From NCBI RefSeq assembly GCF_017305915.1, contig NZ_JAFKJN010000009.1, positions 1 through 64,000 of the forward strand: a stretch of 64,000 bases of DNA, read 5' to 3'. The DNA is from Reyranella sp. (GTDB lineage Bacteria; Pseudomonadota; Alphaproteobacteria; Reyranellales; Reyranellaceae). Position numbers and translations under genes: made by a program. The notes under the pieces were generated by a model. It did no database searches, was not told the DNA's origin, and worked only from the letters and a program-made list of their open reading frames with translations. Positions 30,918 through 38,168 of the stretch are shown here, in pieces (the stretch's first letter is position 1; every line of letters begins with the position of its first letter).

Positions 30918-32228
30918 ATGGCAAGGACGATCATTCGCGGCGCCGACATCGTCACCATGGATCTGGCGCTGGGCGACCTCGCCGAGTCAGACATCCTGAT
31001 AGAGAACGGCGCGATCGCGGCGATCGGCCCGTCGCTGCAGTCGCTCGATGCCGAACGGATCGACGCTTCGGGCATGATCGCCCTGCCGGGCATCATCGAC
31101 GCGCATACGTGCCTGTGGCAGACCGTGTTGCGCGGTTACGTGCCCGATCTATGGCAGGGCACTTATAATACAGGCCTGCTGCCTCTGCGTGCCCGCTACA
31201 CGCCCGACGACAATTTCAATGCCGCCTATGTCGGCGGCTTCGAGATGCTGTCCTACGGCACCACGACGGTCGTCGACTACTGCCACAACATCGGCACGCC
31301 CGACCACGCGCCGCGCTCGCTCGAGGCGCTGAAGACGACGGGCATCCGGCATCTGTTCGAGTATTCGTTCATGACCTTCCAGCCGGACAATTTCCCGCCG
31401 GCCGCCCGGTTCAACGACGCCCGGCGGATCTACGACCGCTACCACGACCCGGCAGGCATCACGACGATCGGCTTCGGCGTCGAATCGATCGGCGCGGAGG
31501 GGCTGCCGCTGCAGCTCCGCTTCACGCGCGAGCTCGAGGCGCCGAGCTGCATCCATGTCAACGAGGCCGGCACGATCGACAAGCTGAAGGCGGCCGGCCT
31601 GCTCGGCCCCGACCTGCTGGTGATCCACGGCAACCTGATCGGCAATCCCGAGCTCGAGGCGATGGCCAGGGCGCGCATGCCGCTCTGCTTCACGCCGACC
31701 GCCGATACCCAAGGCACGCCGGCCGACGTGGTGCGGCGCGCGATGGATCGCGGCGTCGACGTCGTGTTCGGCTGCGACATCCCCTGCTCGATCGCCTCGG
31801 ACACGCTCGGCCAGCTTCGGGTTATGTTCAACGTGCAGGGCTATCTCGACGGCGCGATGGAGCGCAGCTTCTCGACCGTGCTCGGCCGCCGGCCGGCGGT
31901 GCGGCCGGGGATGCCGCTGCTGACGCCGCGCAAGCTGATCGAGACCGCCACCATCACCGCGGCGCGGGTGCTCGGCATGGACGATCGCATCGGCTCGCTG
32001 GCGGTCGGCAAGCGGGCCGACATCGTGCTGATCCGCAAGGGGCCGTTCGGCGAGTCGATCGCCGACGATCCCTGCGCCCACGTCCTGCTGCAGACCAGCC
32101 CGCGCGACATCGACACAGTGATGGTCGACGGCAGGATCCGCATGCGCGGCGGCAAGCTCGACGGCTTCGATGCCGAGCGCGCGGCGGCGATGGTCCGCGA
32201 ATCGCGGCTGCGGATCGTGGCCCGTTAA
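30918..32228 (+). CDS. amidohydrolase/deaminase (TrzN/SAH-deaminase-like) with altered metal motif
   Basis: The 436-residue protein is an amidohydrolase of the cytosine deaminase/chlorohydrolase clade. Visible ligands are His213 (CIHVNEAG), His237 (LLVIHGNL) and Asp287 (VVFGCDIPCS). The first metal motif, normally HxH, reads DAHTCLWQ, so His63 is kept but the second His is replaced by Cys65. The rest of the protein looks intact, including ALPGIIDAHT and the C-terminal GSLAVGKRADIVLI. ATG 30918 is preferred because GGGAGGGAG lies about 7 nt upstream; a GTG at 30912 overlaps the transporter stop. The substrate is probably a small N-heterocycle or amide. Confidence 0.88.
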   Translation: MARTIIRGADIVTMDLALGDLAESDILIENGAIAAIGPSLQSLDAERIDASGMIALPGIIDAHTCLWQTVLRGYVPDLWQGTYNTGLLPLRARYTPDDNFNAAYVGGFEMLSYGTTTVVDYCHNIGTPDHAPRSLEALKTTGIRHLFEYSFMTFQPDNFPPAARFNDARRIYDRYHDPAGITTIGFGVESIGAEGLPLQLRFTRELEAPSCIHVNEAGTIDKLKAAGLLGPDLLVIHGNLIGNPELEAMARARMPLCFTPTADTQGTPADVVRRAMDRGVDVVFGCDIPCSIASDTLGQLRVMFNVQGYLDGAMERSFSTVLGRRPAVRPGMPLLTPRKLIETATITAARVLGMDDRIGSLAVGKRADIVLIRKGPFGESIADDPCAHVLLQTSPRDIDTVMVDGRIRMRGGKLDGFDAERAAAMVRESRLRIVAR

Positions 32229-32405
32229 ACCGGTATCACCCGCGCGCTACCGTCGCTTCATTCGCGCAAGAGTCCAGCCCTATCCCTTCAAGCGCCGGAA
32301 TTAAATAGCGCCGCCGGTCCTTACATTGACGTCGGCGCCGCCCCACCTGTCGAAAGCGCCGTCCGATCGCCCATTGGGCCGGCAGCTCGACCGGAGAAAA
32401 TCCAC

Positions 32406-32651
32406 ATGACCGACCAGCCCTCGACGGCGCCCAACCGCATGCAGGCCCGGACCGACGGCCAGAAGCGGGCCCTGCAGAAGCGCGAGGTCCTGGCGGCAAT
32501 CGGCGGCAAGTGGGGCAAGTTCAGCGAGCAGGAACTGTCCGACCTCAAGAACGAGGACGACCTCGCCGTCCAGGTCGCCGCGAAGTACGGTATCGAGAAA
32601 GCCATCGCGCAACGCGACGTCGCCGACCTGCTGAACGGCCGGGCCCTCTAG
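32406..32651 (+). CDS. small conserved-type hypothetical protein (81 aa)
   Basis: An 81-residue soluble, charged and mainly helical protein. The middle reads like a compact helical domain (QKREVLAAIGGKWGKFSEQEL followed by DLKNEDDLAVQVAAKYG), ending in RDVADLLNGRAL. A GGAG ribosome site lies about 8 nt upstream of the ATG. I do not recognise a named family with confidence; the Kx2GKFSxxEL pattern recalls stress-linked CsbD-like proteins, but the match is loose. It is the first of four consecutive small genes. Confidence 0.75.
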   Translation: MTDQPSTAPNRMQARTDGQKRALQKREVLAAIGGKWGKFSEQELSDLKNEDDLAVQVAAKYGIEKAIAQRDVADLLNGRAL

Positions 32652-32678
32652 GCGCCATCGCCGCCACGGGAGGCGCGC

Positions 32679-32969
32679 ATGTTCATACGATCCACCGAGA
32701 GCACCATCCATTTCGGCCGGCCCTTTCGTCTGAGCCAATTCGACGAGACACAGCCGGCCGGGAGCTACCGGCTGATCACCGAAGAGGAGCGTCTCGAAGG
32801 GCTGTCATTTGAAGTCTTCCAGCGCATGCGGACTCTGCTCTACCTGCCCGCGATCGCCTTGGCTGGCCACGCGCGCGAGGTGGTCGACGTCGATCCCATC
32901 GAGCTGGCGGCGGCGCTTGTCGTCGATGCCCTGCAAGGCCTTGGCGGGCCTCCCAAGGCGCCGAGATGA
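32679..32969 (+). CDS. hypothetical protein (96 aa)
   Basis: This 96-residue protein begins with beta-like sequence (TIHFGRPFRLSQF), contains YRLITEEERLEGLSFEVFQRM and ends with a helix rich in small and acidic residues. GGGAGG lies 6-7 nt before the ATG, and its codon composition matches the neighbours, supporting translation. It follows the 81-residue gene by 27 nt, and its stop overlaps the start of the 30-codon membrane ORF as ATGA. The function is unknown. Confidence 0.72.
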   Translation: MFIRSTESTIHFGRPFRLSQFDETQPAGSYRLITEEERLEGLSFEVFQRMRTLLYLPAIALAGHAREVVDVDPIELAAALVVDALQGLGGPPKAPR

Positions 32970-33058
32970 GAAATCTGAAGGACTGGCTGGTGCCGCCGGT
33001 GCTTTTTCCAGCGCTGCTGGTGGTTGGCATCCTCGCCTATGCGTGGCTCCGGCCGTGA
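32966..33058 (+). CDS. single-span membrane microprotein (30 aa)
   Basis: A 30-codon ORF starting at an ATG that overlaps the previous stop (ATGA). It encodes a short basic/polar N-terminus (MRNLKDW), one hydrophobic segment of about 20 residues (LVPPVLFPALLVVGILAYAW) and a short basic tail. The topology is that of a single-pass inner-membrane microprotein. Translational coupling to the 96-residue gene and the clean hydrophobic profile argue that it is real. Confidence 0.6.
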   Translation: MRNLKDWLVPPVLFPALLVVGILAYAWLRP

Positions 33059-33109
33059 CACCGACCGTCCGGCGACGCGATGCCTGCCGGGGATCAAGGA
33101 CGTGATGCC

Positions 33110-33403
33110 ATGAACGACAAGCCGATCGATCTCGACCATCGTCGCGACCCGACCTTGCGGCACGCGACCGATTTGCGCCGGCTGACCGCCGAGGTCGAGG
33201 CCAACCGCGCGGCCCTGCAGCAGAGGCAGGAAGCGCTGGAGCGTCACCTCCTGACGCTGCCGGCGCAGTCCTGGCAGGAGGCGGCGGACAAGGCGCGCTA
33301 CCTGCTTGGGCTGCTCGAGGCGACATCGGGCGATGCCCGGGTGAGGGGCCTGATCGTTGCTGTCCTGGCCGATTTCGATCGGCTGTCCCGGCGCGACCCG
33401 TAG
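33110..33403 (+). CDS. hypothetical coiled-coil protein (97 aa)
   Basis: A 97-residue cytoplasmic protein with a likely coiled coil in the middle (DLRRLTAEVEANRAALQQRQ onward) and a second helical part (SWQEAADKARYLLGLLEATSG then LIVAVLADFDRL). AAGGA lies about 8 nt before ATG 33110; an in-frame ATG at 33080 has no good site. It converges with the ExoD-family gene, with only 5 nt between stops. No family recognised. Confidence 0.7.
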   Translation: MNDKPIDLDHRRDPTLRHATDLRRLTAEVEANRAALQQRQEALERHLLTLPAQSWQEAADKARYLLGLLEATSGDARVRGLIVAVLADFDRLSRRDP

Positions 33404-33408
33404 CCGGT

Positions 33409-34026
33409 CTAGCCGAGTGACGCCGGATCCAGCCAGTCGACCGTCGCCACCGTACCCCAAACCGTCGCTGCGGTGAGCCCCAGCGACGTGAGCGCGCTCA
33501 GCAGCGAGACCAGCAGCGCCAGGCCGTCTTCCTCCATGTAGGCGGCGGCCAGCAGCATGATCACGAGCGCGGGCACGACGTGGGAGAAAGGCACCGGCGA
33601 GATCATCGTCAGGCCGAGCAACAGCATCGTCAGGCCGATCATCCGCCGCATCGTCTGGAAGAGTTCCGGCCAGCGCGGCCGGATCACCCGCTCCAGCCAT
33701 TCGAGCCGCGGCGTGAGGATGCGTATGACCCGCGTCAGCCTGTCGACACCGACCTTCCGCCCCGCAATGATTCGCGGCAAGGCCGTCGCCTCGTGACCGA
33801 GGAGGAGCTGAACGGCTGGCCATGCCAGCAGCACGCCGACGAGGGTCGAGGCGCCGGGAATCAGGGCGACCATGCCCATCACGAAAAAGGTCAAGCCGAA
33901 GGAGCGCCGACCGAGCTGCGCCATCAGCCACGCGATCGGCACGCGCGGCTCCTGCGTGCGGTCCAGCATCCTCGACAGCTCGACCGATGTGGGAATGTAC
34001 ATCACGAGGCCGACCCGCGCCGGCAA
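33409..34026 (-). CDS. ExoD family exopolysaccharide synthesis-related membrane protein
   Basis: A 205-residue inner-membrane protein matching the ExoD family: SRMLDRTQEPRVPIAWLMAQ then a run of hydrophobic segments (FGLTFFVMGMVALIPG; VLLAWPAVQLLLGH; IGLTMLLLGLTMIS; a C-terminal pair). ExoD is needed for exopolysaccharide production and alkaline tolerance in Rhizobium; its molecular role is unclear. The start may be ATG 34026 or the internal ATG at 34002. It is isolated on the minus strand between small genes, and no polysaccharide genes are nearby. Confidence 0.85.
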   Translation of the reverse strand: MPARVGLVMYIPTSVELSRMLDRTQEPRVPIAWLMAQLGRRSFGLTFFVMGMVALIPGASTLVGVLLAWPAVQLLLGHEATALPRIIAGRKVGVDRLTRVIRILTPRLEWLERVIRPRWPELFQTMRRMIGLTMLLLGLTMISPVPFSHVVPALVIMLLAAAYMEEDGLALLVSLLSALTSLGLTAATVWGTVATVDWLDPASLG

Positions 34027-34159
34027 TGGCGCTGCCGGAAGGTAGCCGCGCCTTCGCCGCTTCGCCAGATCGACCGGCCGGGTCAGTTGCGCCGCAATGG
34101 CGGCAGCATCCGAGCCCGCAGCACGGACAGCCGCTGCGGCATCATGCCGGCGACCGGCG

Positions 34160-34471
34160 TCAACGCGGCCAGTCCGCCTGGGTCGGCAAGCCTTCGGTCA
34201 CATCGACATGGGCCGCGGCGCTTCCGCCAGCCAGCAGCTTGCCGCTGAAACGCACCGCGAGGTTCATGCCCGTGTCGGTCTGCAGCACCAGGTCGACACG
34301 TCCGAAGGCCCGCTTGAGCGATCCCGGATGCATGCGCAACTCGCCCGAGGCGACCATGGCCTTGGTGTGGTTGAGGAAGCCGCCGATATCGTACTCGGCA
34401 CGGCCGAGCTCGCAGCCGTCGGCTGAGCCGATCAACAGGCCTTCTCCGCGCAGGGCGCCGACGTAGGTCAT
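34160..34471 (-). CDS. hypothetical protein (103 aa)
   Basis: A 103-residue protein, mostly beta-strand by pattern (TYVGALRGEGLLIGSADG, then VDLVLQTDTGMNLAVRF and SGKLLAGGSAAAHVDV), with no membrane segment. I choose ATG 34471 because GAGGA precedes it by 5 nt; an upstream ATG at 34486 is also possible. The open frame extends further to 34864, but that part is arginine- and proline-rich and looks non-coding. I do not recognise a family. Confidence 0.62.
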   Translation of the reverse strand: MTYVGALRGEGLLIGSADGCELGRAEYDIGGFLNHTKAMVASGELRMHPGSLKRAFGRVDLVLQTDTGMNLAVRFSGKLLAGGSAAAHVDVTEGLPTQADWPR

Positions 34472-34920
34472 GGACGTCCTCGCCATCACGCGACTTTCTG
34501 CCGGGGCAGCGGAAGGAGGATGCGGATGGCCGGCGGAGCAGCGGCCGCGGCCCGGCGAATCGCCGACATGCGGGTCGAAGCGGCCCGGCGGCTGGTCGCG
34601 AGGAGTCGTTGAAGGCTGAGCTCGTTCCGCACGAAACGTTCGAGCGCGAGCACGCGTTCTGGGCGCAAAGGAAACCTTTTTGTTCGGAGTGTATCGCGCC
34701 GCGGCTCGGGTGCTTCGGTCGAATCTGTCGGAGACCGAAACGAACGGCACGGTTGATATGGTGGTGCCGAGCCTCATTTGCAAGGGCGATCGCTGCGCGC
34801 CATTGGCACGCCTTCGGGGGAGTGGCGAATGGCAAAACGAGCCCAAATCCAGGCGCGTGTGCATTTCAGGTGCGCCGGGCCGATGGCAAAACCCGATTGC
34901 GTGTCACTCTCAACCGGGCC
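34472..34920. other. 449-nt gap without a supported gene
   Basis: Open frames here on both strands have shadow-like composition. Visible structure is limited to a small inverted repeat AAAGGAAACCTTT around 34668-34680, in a locally A/T-rich patch that could be promoter DNA for the 103-residue gene on the minus strand. I see no tRNA, no strong hairpin and no Fnr-type box. Confidence 0.4.
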
Positions 34921-36003
34921 TTAGTACTTGGCGATCACCTGTTCGGCGAAGTCCTTCAGCGTACTGCGCGCCTCGGTCATGGCGGGCAGCAGGGTGACCT
35001 CGTCGAGGCCCATCGCCTCGCGCTCGCGCATCATGGCGATGATCTCGTCGGGCGCGCCGACCAGGCCGCCGGTGGCGCGGATCAGGTCCGGGGTGATGAA
35101 GCGGCGCTCCTCCAGCGGCAGGAAGGCGCAATGGCCGAAATGGACCTGCTGGTAGCGCTTGGCGAGCGGCACCTCCATCTTCTCGGTGAAGGCGAGGTAC
35201 TCGTCCCACAGGCCGAGGCAGCGCTGGCTGATCGTGCTGGTGTCGCCGTCCTTCTGATAGAGCTCCCACCAGTAGTGCAGCGTCGCGGCGGCCATCGGGC
35301 CGATGGTGTCGATCACGCGCTCCGAGGTCGGGCTTTCACCCGGGCGCAGCACGCAGGCAAAGGTGAGCGCGGCGGTGTGGAAGTCGTCGGGCAGGGTGCG
35401 GCCGACCGCCGAGGCGCCCTGCTGCATCGTCTCCAGGCTCTTCTGCAGGCGGGCGCGGGTCTGGTTGTGCGAGCAGACGCGGCCGTCGCCGTAGGCGCCG
35501 GCGGCCTTGAGCGCCAGCGGCCCGTCGGCGGCGACATAGATCGGCACCGGATGCGCGACATCGATGAAGCCTCGATCGGCATGGAGGAAGCGGATCGACT
35601 GGCTACAGCCGTTCAGCGCGTAGTCGACCTCCTCGCCGTGCAGCAGGGCACGCAGCACGCGCAGGTATTCGCGGAAGCCGCCGGCCTTCATCGGGTCCTG
35701 GCCCATCACCCGCATCGCGGTGTGACCGGTCCCGATGCCGAGGAAGACGCGGCCGGGCGCCAGCCGGTTGATCGAAGCGATCGAATGGGCGGTGACCGGC
35801 GCGAGGCGCGTCGGCGCCACCGCGACGCCGGTGCCGAGGCGGATGCGCGAGGTGTTGGCGGCGGCCAGCGCCAGCACGGCATAGGCGTCCGAATAGAGCA
35901 TCTGCGAATCGGCCGCCCAGGCGCAGTCGTAACCCATCGCCTCGAGATCGACGAACAGCTTCCAGTCGGAAACGCTGGGAACGACCGTGACACCGAACTT
36001 CAT
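34921..36003 (-). CDS. LLM class flavin/F420-type oxidoreductase
   Basis: The 360-residue protein is a luciferase-like oxidoreductase of the F420/FMN-dependent type: FGVTVVPSVSDWKLFVDLE at the start, AWAADSQMLYSDAYAVLALAA, RIRLGTGVAVAPTRLAPVTA, the core RLAPGRVFLGIGTGHTAMR, and IYVAADGPLALKAAGAYGDG. Sequences of this type are often mislabelled methylene-H4MPT reductase. ATG 36003 is preferred over the in-frame GTG at 36009. It is divergent from ppk2, and the Fnr/FixK-type box lies 34 nt upstream of its start codon. Confidence 0.88.
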   Translation of the reverse strand: MKFGVTVVPSVSDWKLFVDLEAMGYDCAWAADSQMLYSDAYAVLALAAANTSRIRLGTGVAVAPTRLAPVTAHSIASINRLAPGRVFLGIGTGHTAMRVMGQDPMKAGGFREYLRVLRALLHGEEVDYALNGCSQSIRFLHADRGFIDVAHPVPIYVAADGPLALKAAGAYGDGRVCSHNQTRARLQKSLETMQQGASAVGRTLPDDFHTAALTFACVLRPGESPTSERVIDTIGPMAAATLHYWWELYQKDGDTSTISQRCLGLWDEYLAFTEKMEVPLAKRYQQVHFGHCAFLPLEERRFITPDLIRATGGLVGAPDEIIAMMREREAMGLDEVTLLPAMTEARSTLKDFAEQVIAKY

Positions 36004-36036
36004 GATCACCTGCCGGGACCGACTTCACCGTGCGGC

Positions 36037-36050
36037 TTGATCAATGTCAA
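36037..36050. promoter_or_regulatory. Fnr/FixK-type box upstream of ppk2
   Basis: TTGATCAATGTCAA is an exact match to the Fnr/FixK pattern TTGAY-N4-RTCAA. Its centre lies 61.5 nt before the ppk2 ATG, which would fit a class II activated promoter with a start site about 20 nt before the ATG. It is the only match I found by eye in the gaps between 32229 and 42391. An Fnr-type regulator with suitable recognition residues is encoded at 37400. Confidence 0.65.
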
Positions 36051-36104
36051 AGCCGGCGCGGTCCCCGCGGCTAAGCTTGGCCAGCTACCGGTGGGAAGAG
36101 CCCT

Positions 36105-36905
36105 ATGCCGAAGTCCGAGGGAAGAAAGCGGCTCAAGCGCAAGGTCTACGAGGAAGAGCTGCGCAAGCTGCAGGTCGAGCTTTGCCATCTGCAGGAATGG
36201 GTCAAGGTTTCGCGCGAGCGCATCGTCATCGTGCTCGAGGGCCGCGACGCCGCCGGCAAGGGCGGCACCATCAAGGCGATCACCGGGCGGGTCAGCCCGC
36301 GCGTGTTCCGCGTCCAAGCGCTGCCGGCGCCGTCGGACCGCGAGAAGACCCAGATGTACATGCAGCGCTACATCGAGCGCTTTCCGGCCGGCGGCGAGAT
36401 CGTGATCTTCGACCGCAGCTGGTACAACCGCGCCGGCGTCGAGTACGTCATGGGCTTCTGCACGCCGGCGCAGCACCAGCGCTTCCTGCAGCTCTGCCCC
36501 GCGGTCGAGAAGTTCCTGGTCGACAACGGCACCCGGCTGATCAAGATCTGGCTCGAGGTCGGGCAGAAGGAGCAGGAGCGCCGCTTCCACGCGCGCATCG
36601 AGGATCCGATGCGGCAGTGGAAGCTCTCGCCGATGGACATCGAGTCCTTCAAGCGCTGGTACGACTATTCCAAGGCGCGCGACCTGATGTTCGAGGCGAC
36701 CGACACCGACGACGCGCCGTGGCACATCGTCTTCTCCGACGACAAGCGGCGCGCCCGCCTCAACGTCATCTCGCATATCCTGGCGCAGATTCCATACAAG
36801 AAGGTCGACCGCGCCAAGGTCAAGCTGCCGGAGCGCTCGACCAAGCGCCGCTACGACGACCATGCCTCGCTCGCCGGCCGCCGCCTGGTCGCCGAGAAAT
36901 ACTGA
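36105..36905 (+). CDS. ppk2: polyphosphate kinase 2 family protein
   Basis: PPK2 transfers phosphate between polyphosphate and nucleoside di- or monophosphates. The 266-residue, one-domain protein has the Walker A EGRDAAGKGGT (residues 45-55), lid-like arginine-rich segments (RVSPRVFRV) and the Walker B-type IFDRSWYNRAGVE with Asp103. These are hallmarks of class I PPK2. A GGGAAGAG site lies 6 nt before the ATG. With the Fnr-type box upstream it is probably induced at low oxygen, using polyphosphate to keep nucleotide pools charged; this is inference. A decayed small gene follows after 23 nt. Confidence 0.93.
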   Translation: MPKSEGRKRLKRKVYEEELRKLQVELCHLQEWVKVSRERIVIVLEGRDAAGKGGTIKAITGRVSPRVFRVQALPAPSDREKTQMYMQRYIERFPAGGEIVIFDRSWYNRAGVEYVMGFCTPAQHQRFLQLCPAVEKFLVDNGTRLIKIWLEVGQKEQERRFHARIEDPMRQWKLSPMDIESFKRWYDYSKARDLMFEATDTDDAPWHIVFSDDKRRARLNVISHILAQIPYKKVDRAKVKLPERSTKRRYDDHASLAGRRLVAEKY

Positions 36906-36928
36906 TCGTCAAAGCAGAAGGTGCTCCG

Positions 36929-37277
36929 ATGCTCACCGCCAAGGAGCTCCAGGCCAAGATCGCCGCCGCCAAGGCGTCGGAGGCGATGAAGCACCTGCAC
37001 GTCGAGAAGGCCGAGAAGGCCGAGAAGGCCGAGAAGGCCGCGCTGATGGAACGGCTGGGCAAGCCGTCCGGCCTGACCGACCGGGAGGTCATGGACAAGG
37101 CGTCGGCGATCATCGGCCGCGTCGTCGAGAACGGCCTGTTGTCGGTGCAGGTGTTCCGCTTCCCGAACCACCTCTGCACCGACATGGCCGCCGCGCGGCT
37201 ACCACATCCGCTACGCGGGCCTCGACTATCCCGGCGGCATGCCGCGCGATGTCGTTGTCACCATCGGCTGGCGCTGA
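36929..37277 (+). pseudogene. decayed small gene: internal deletion with frameshift
   Basis: From ATG 36929 (AGAAGGTG ribosome site) the first frame reads MLTAKELQAKIAAAKASEAM, an EKA repeat and VFRFPNHLCTD to about 37183. It then turns into arginine-rich junk ending at 37315. Another frame opens at about 37188 with PRGYHIRYAGLDYPGGMP and ends naturally in VTIGWR at 37277. Intact relatives I recall carry roughly 30 more residues between these blocks, starting after CTD. The gene has therefore lost about 90 nt plus a frame. A sequencing or assembly error cannot be excluded. The function is unknown. Confidence 0.7.
37004..37039 (+). repeat. in-gene tandem repeat, four units of GAGAAGGCC
   Basis: Four perfect copies of a 9-nt unit (GAGAAGGCC) encode (EKA)4 in the decayed gene. 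Such a run can slip in replication and vary in copy number. Confidence 0.9.
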
Positions 37278-37399
37278 TCGGCGAAAACTGTCCGCACGTT
37301 CACGTTGAATTCTAGGAATAGCGGGTAAGCCACTGCTGACCCACAATCTCGAATCGCATCGTCACAGACAGGCAATGCCCAGAAGGGTACAGTGCCGAT

Positions 37400-38143
37400 G
37401 TGAAAACCGAGCAGATCCGCCCAGCCGCGACGTGGCGCCTCTCGTCCCCGCCCAGGAAATTGCTGTGCGATTCGTGCCTGGGCAGCTCGCTCGGCATCTG
37501 CCGTCCCCTCGACGATCAACGGCTGGCGCAGCTCCTCGCGATGGGCGGCCGGCGGCGCTGGTCCAAGCGCGAGTTCATGTACCGCACCGACGAGCCCGCC
37601 CGCACGGTCTACAAGATCACCAAGGGCATCGTCGCCGAATCGCGGACGCTGGATGACGGGCGGCGGCAGATCATCGGCATCCGCACCGTCGGCGACCTGT
37701 GCGGCTATCCCGAGCATCGCGGCCGCTACCTGTTCTGCGCCGAGGCGCTGACCGAGGTCGAGGCCTGCGCCTTCGACGGCGAGAAGTTCGTCGCCTTCAT
37801 CGGGCGCGACATCGACCTCGCTTGCGCGCTGGCCGAGGACGTCTCCGACCGGCTGCGACGGGCGACGCGGAACCTGACGGTGATCGGCCAGCTCAAGTCG
37901 ACCGAGCGCGTGGCGCATTTCCTGGTCGAGATCCACGAGCTCTACGTGTCGCGCCACATCTGCACGCATCCGCTGACCCTGCATTTGACTCGGCAGGAGA
38001 TCGCAGACTATCTCGGGCTGACTTTGGAGACGGTCAGCCGCTCCTTCAGCCGGCTGCGCGACATGCGGCTGATCGCGCTGGTCGGCGGCGACGCCGTGGC
38101 CATCCTCGACGAGGACAGGCTGTCGCATATCGCGAAGGTGTGA
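37400..38143 (+). CDS. Crp/Fnr family regulator, FnrL-like with candidate Fe-S cysteines
   Basis: The 247-residue protein has a cyclic-nucleotide-binding-like sensor domain and a C-terminal helix-turn-helix (LTRQEIADYLGLTLETVSRS, near residues 194-213). Cys23, Cys26 and Cys34 give the CX2CX7C N-terminal pattern of FnrL, and Cys123 fits the position of E. coli FNR Cys122, so a 4Fe-4S oxygen sensor is likely. The recognition helix ETVSRSFSRLR keeps the Glu, Ser and Arg that read TTGAT half-sites. The start is GTG 37400, because the ATG two bases earlier runs into TGA. The box at 36037 is a probable target. The porin gene follows by 25 nt. Confidence 0.9.
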   Translation: MKTEQIRPAATWRLSSPPRKLLCDSCLGSSLGICRPLDDQRLAQLLAMGGRRRWSKREFMYRTDEPARTVYKITKGIVAESRTLDDGRRQIIGIRTVGDLCGYPEHRGRYLFCAEALTEVEACAFDGEKFVAFIGRDIDLACALAEDVSDRLRRATRNLTVIGQLKSTERVAHFLVEIHELYVSRHICTHPLTLHLTRQEIADYLGLTLETVSRSFSRLRDMRLIALVGGDAVAILDEDRLSHIAKV

Positions 38144-38168
38144 GGCGAGCTGAGCTGTCGGTAAGACG

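Noticed and set aside
34472..34864. N-terminal extension of the 103-residue gene
   Set aside because: Arginine/proline-rich translation without conservation signs; a better ribosome site precedes ATG 34471.
37004..37039. Repeat considered as a CRISPR-like array
   Set aside because: 9-nt direct units without spacers; it is an in-frame (EKA)4 codon repeat.
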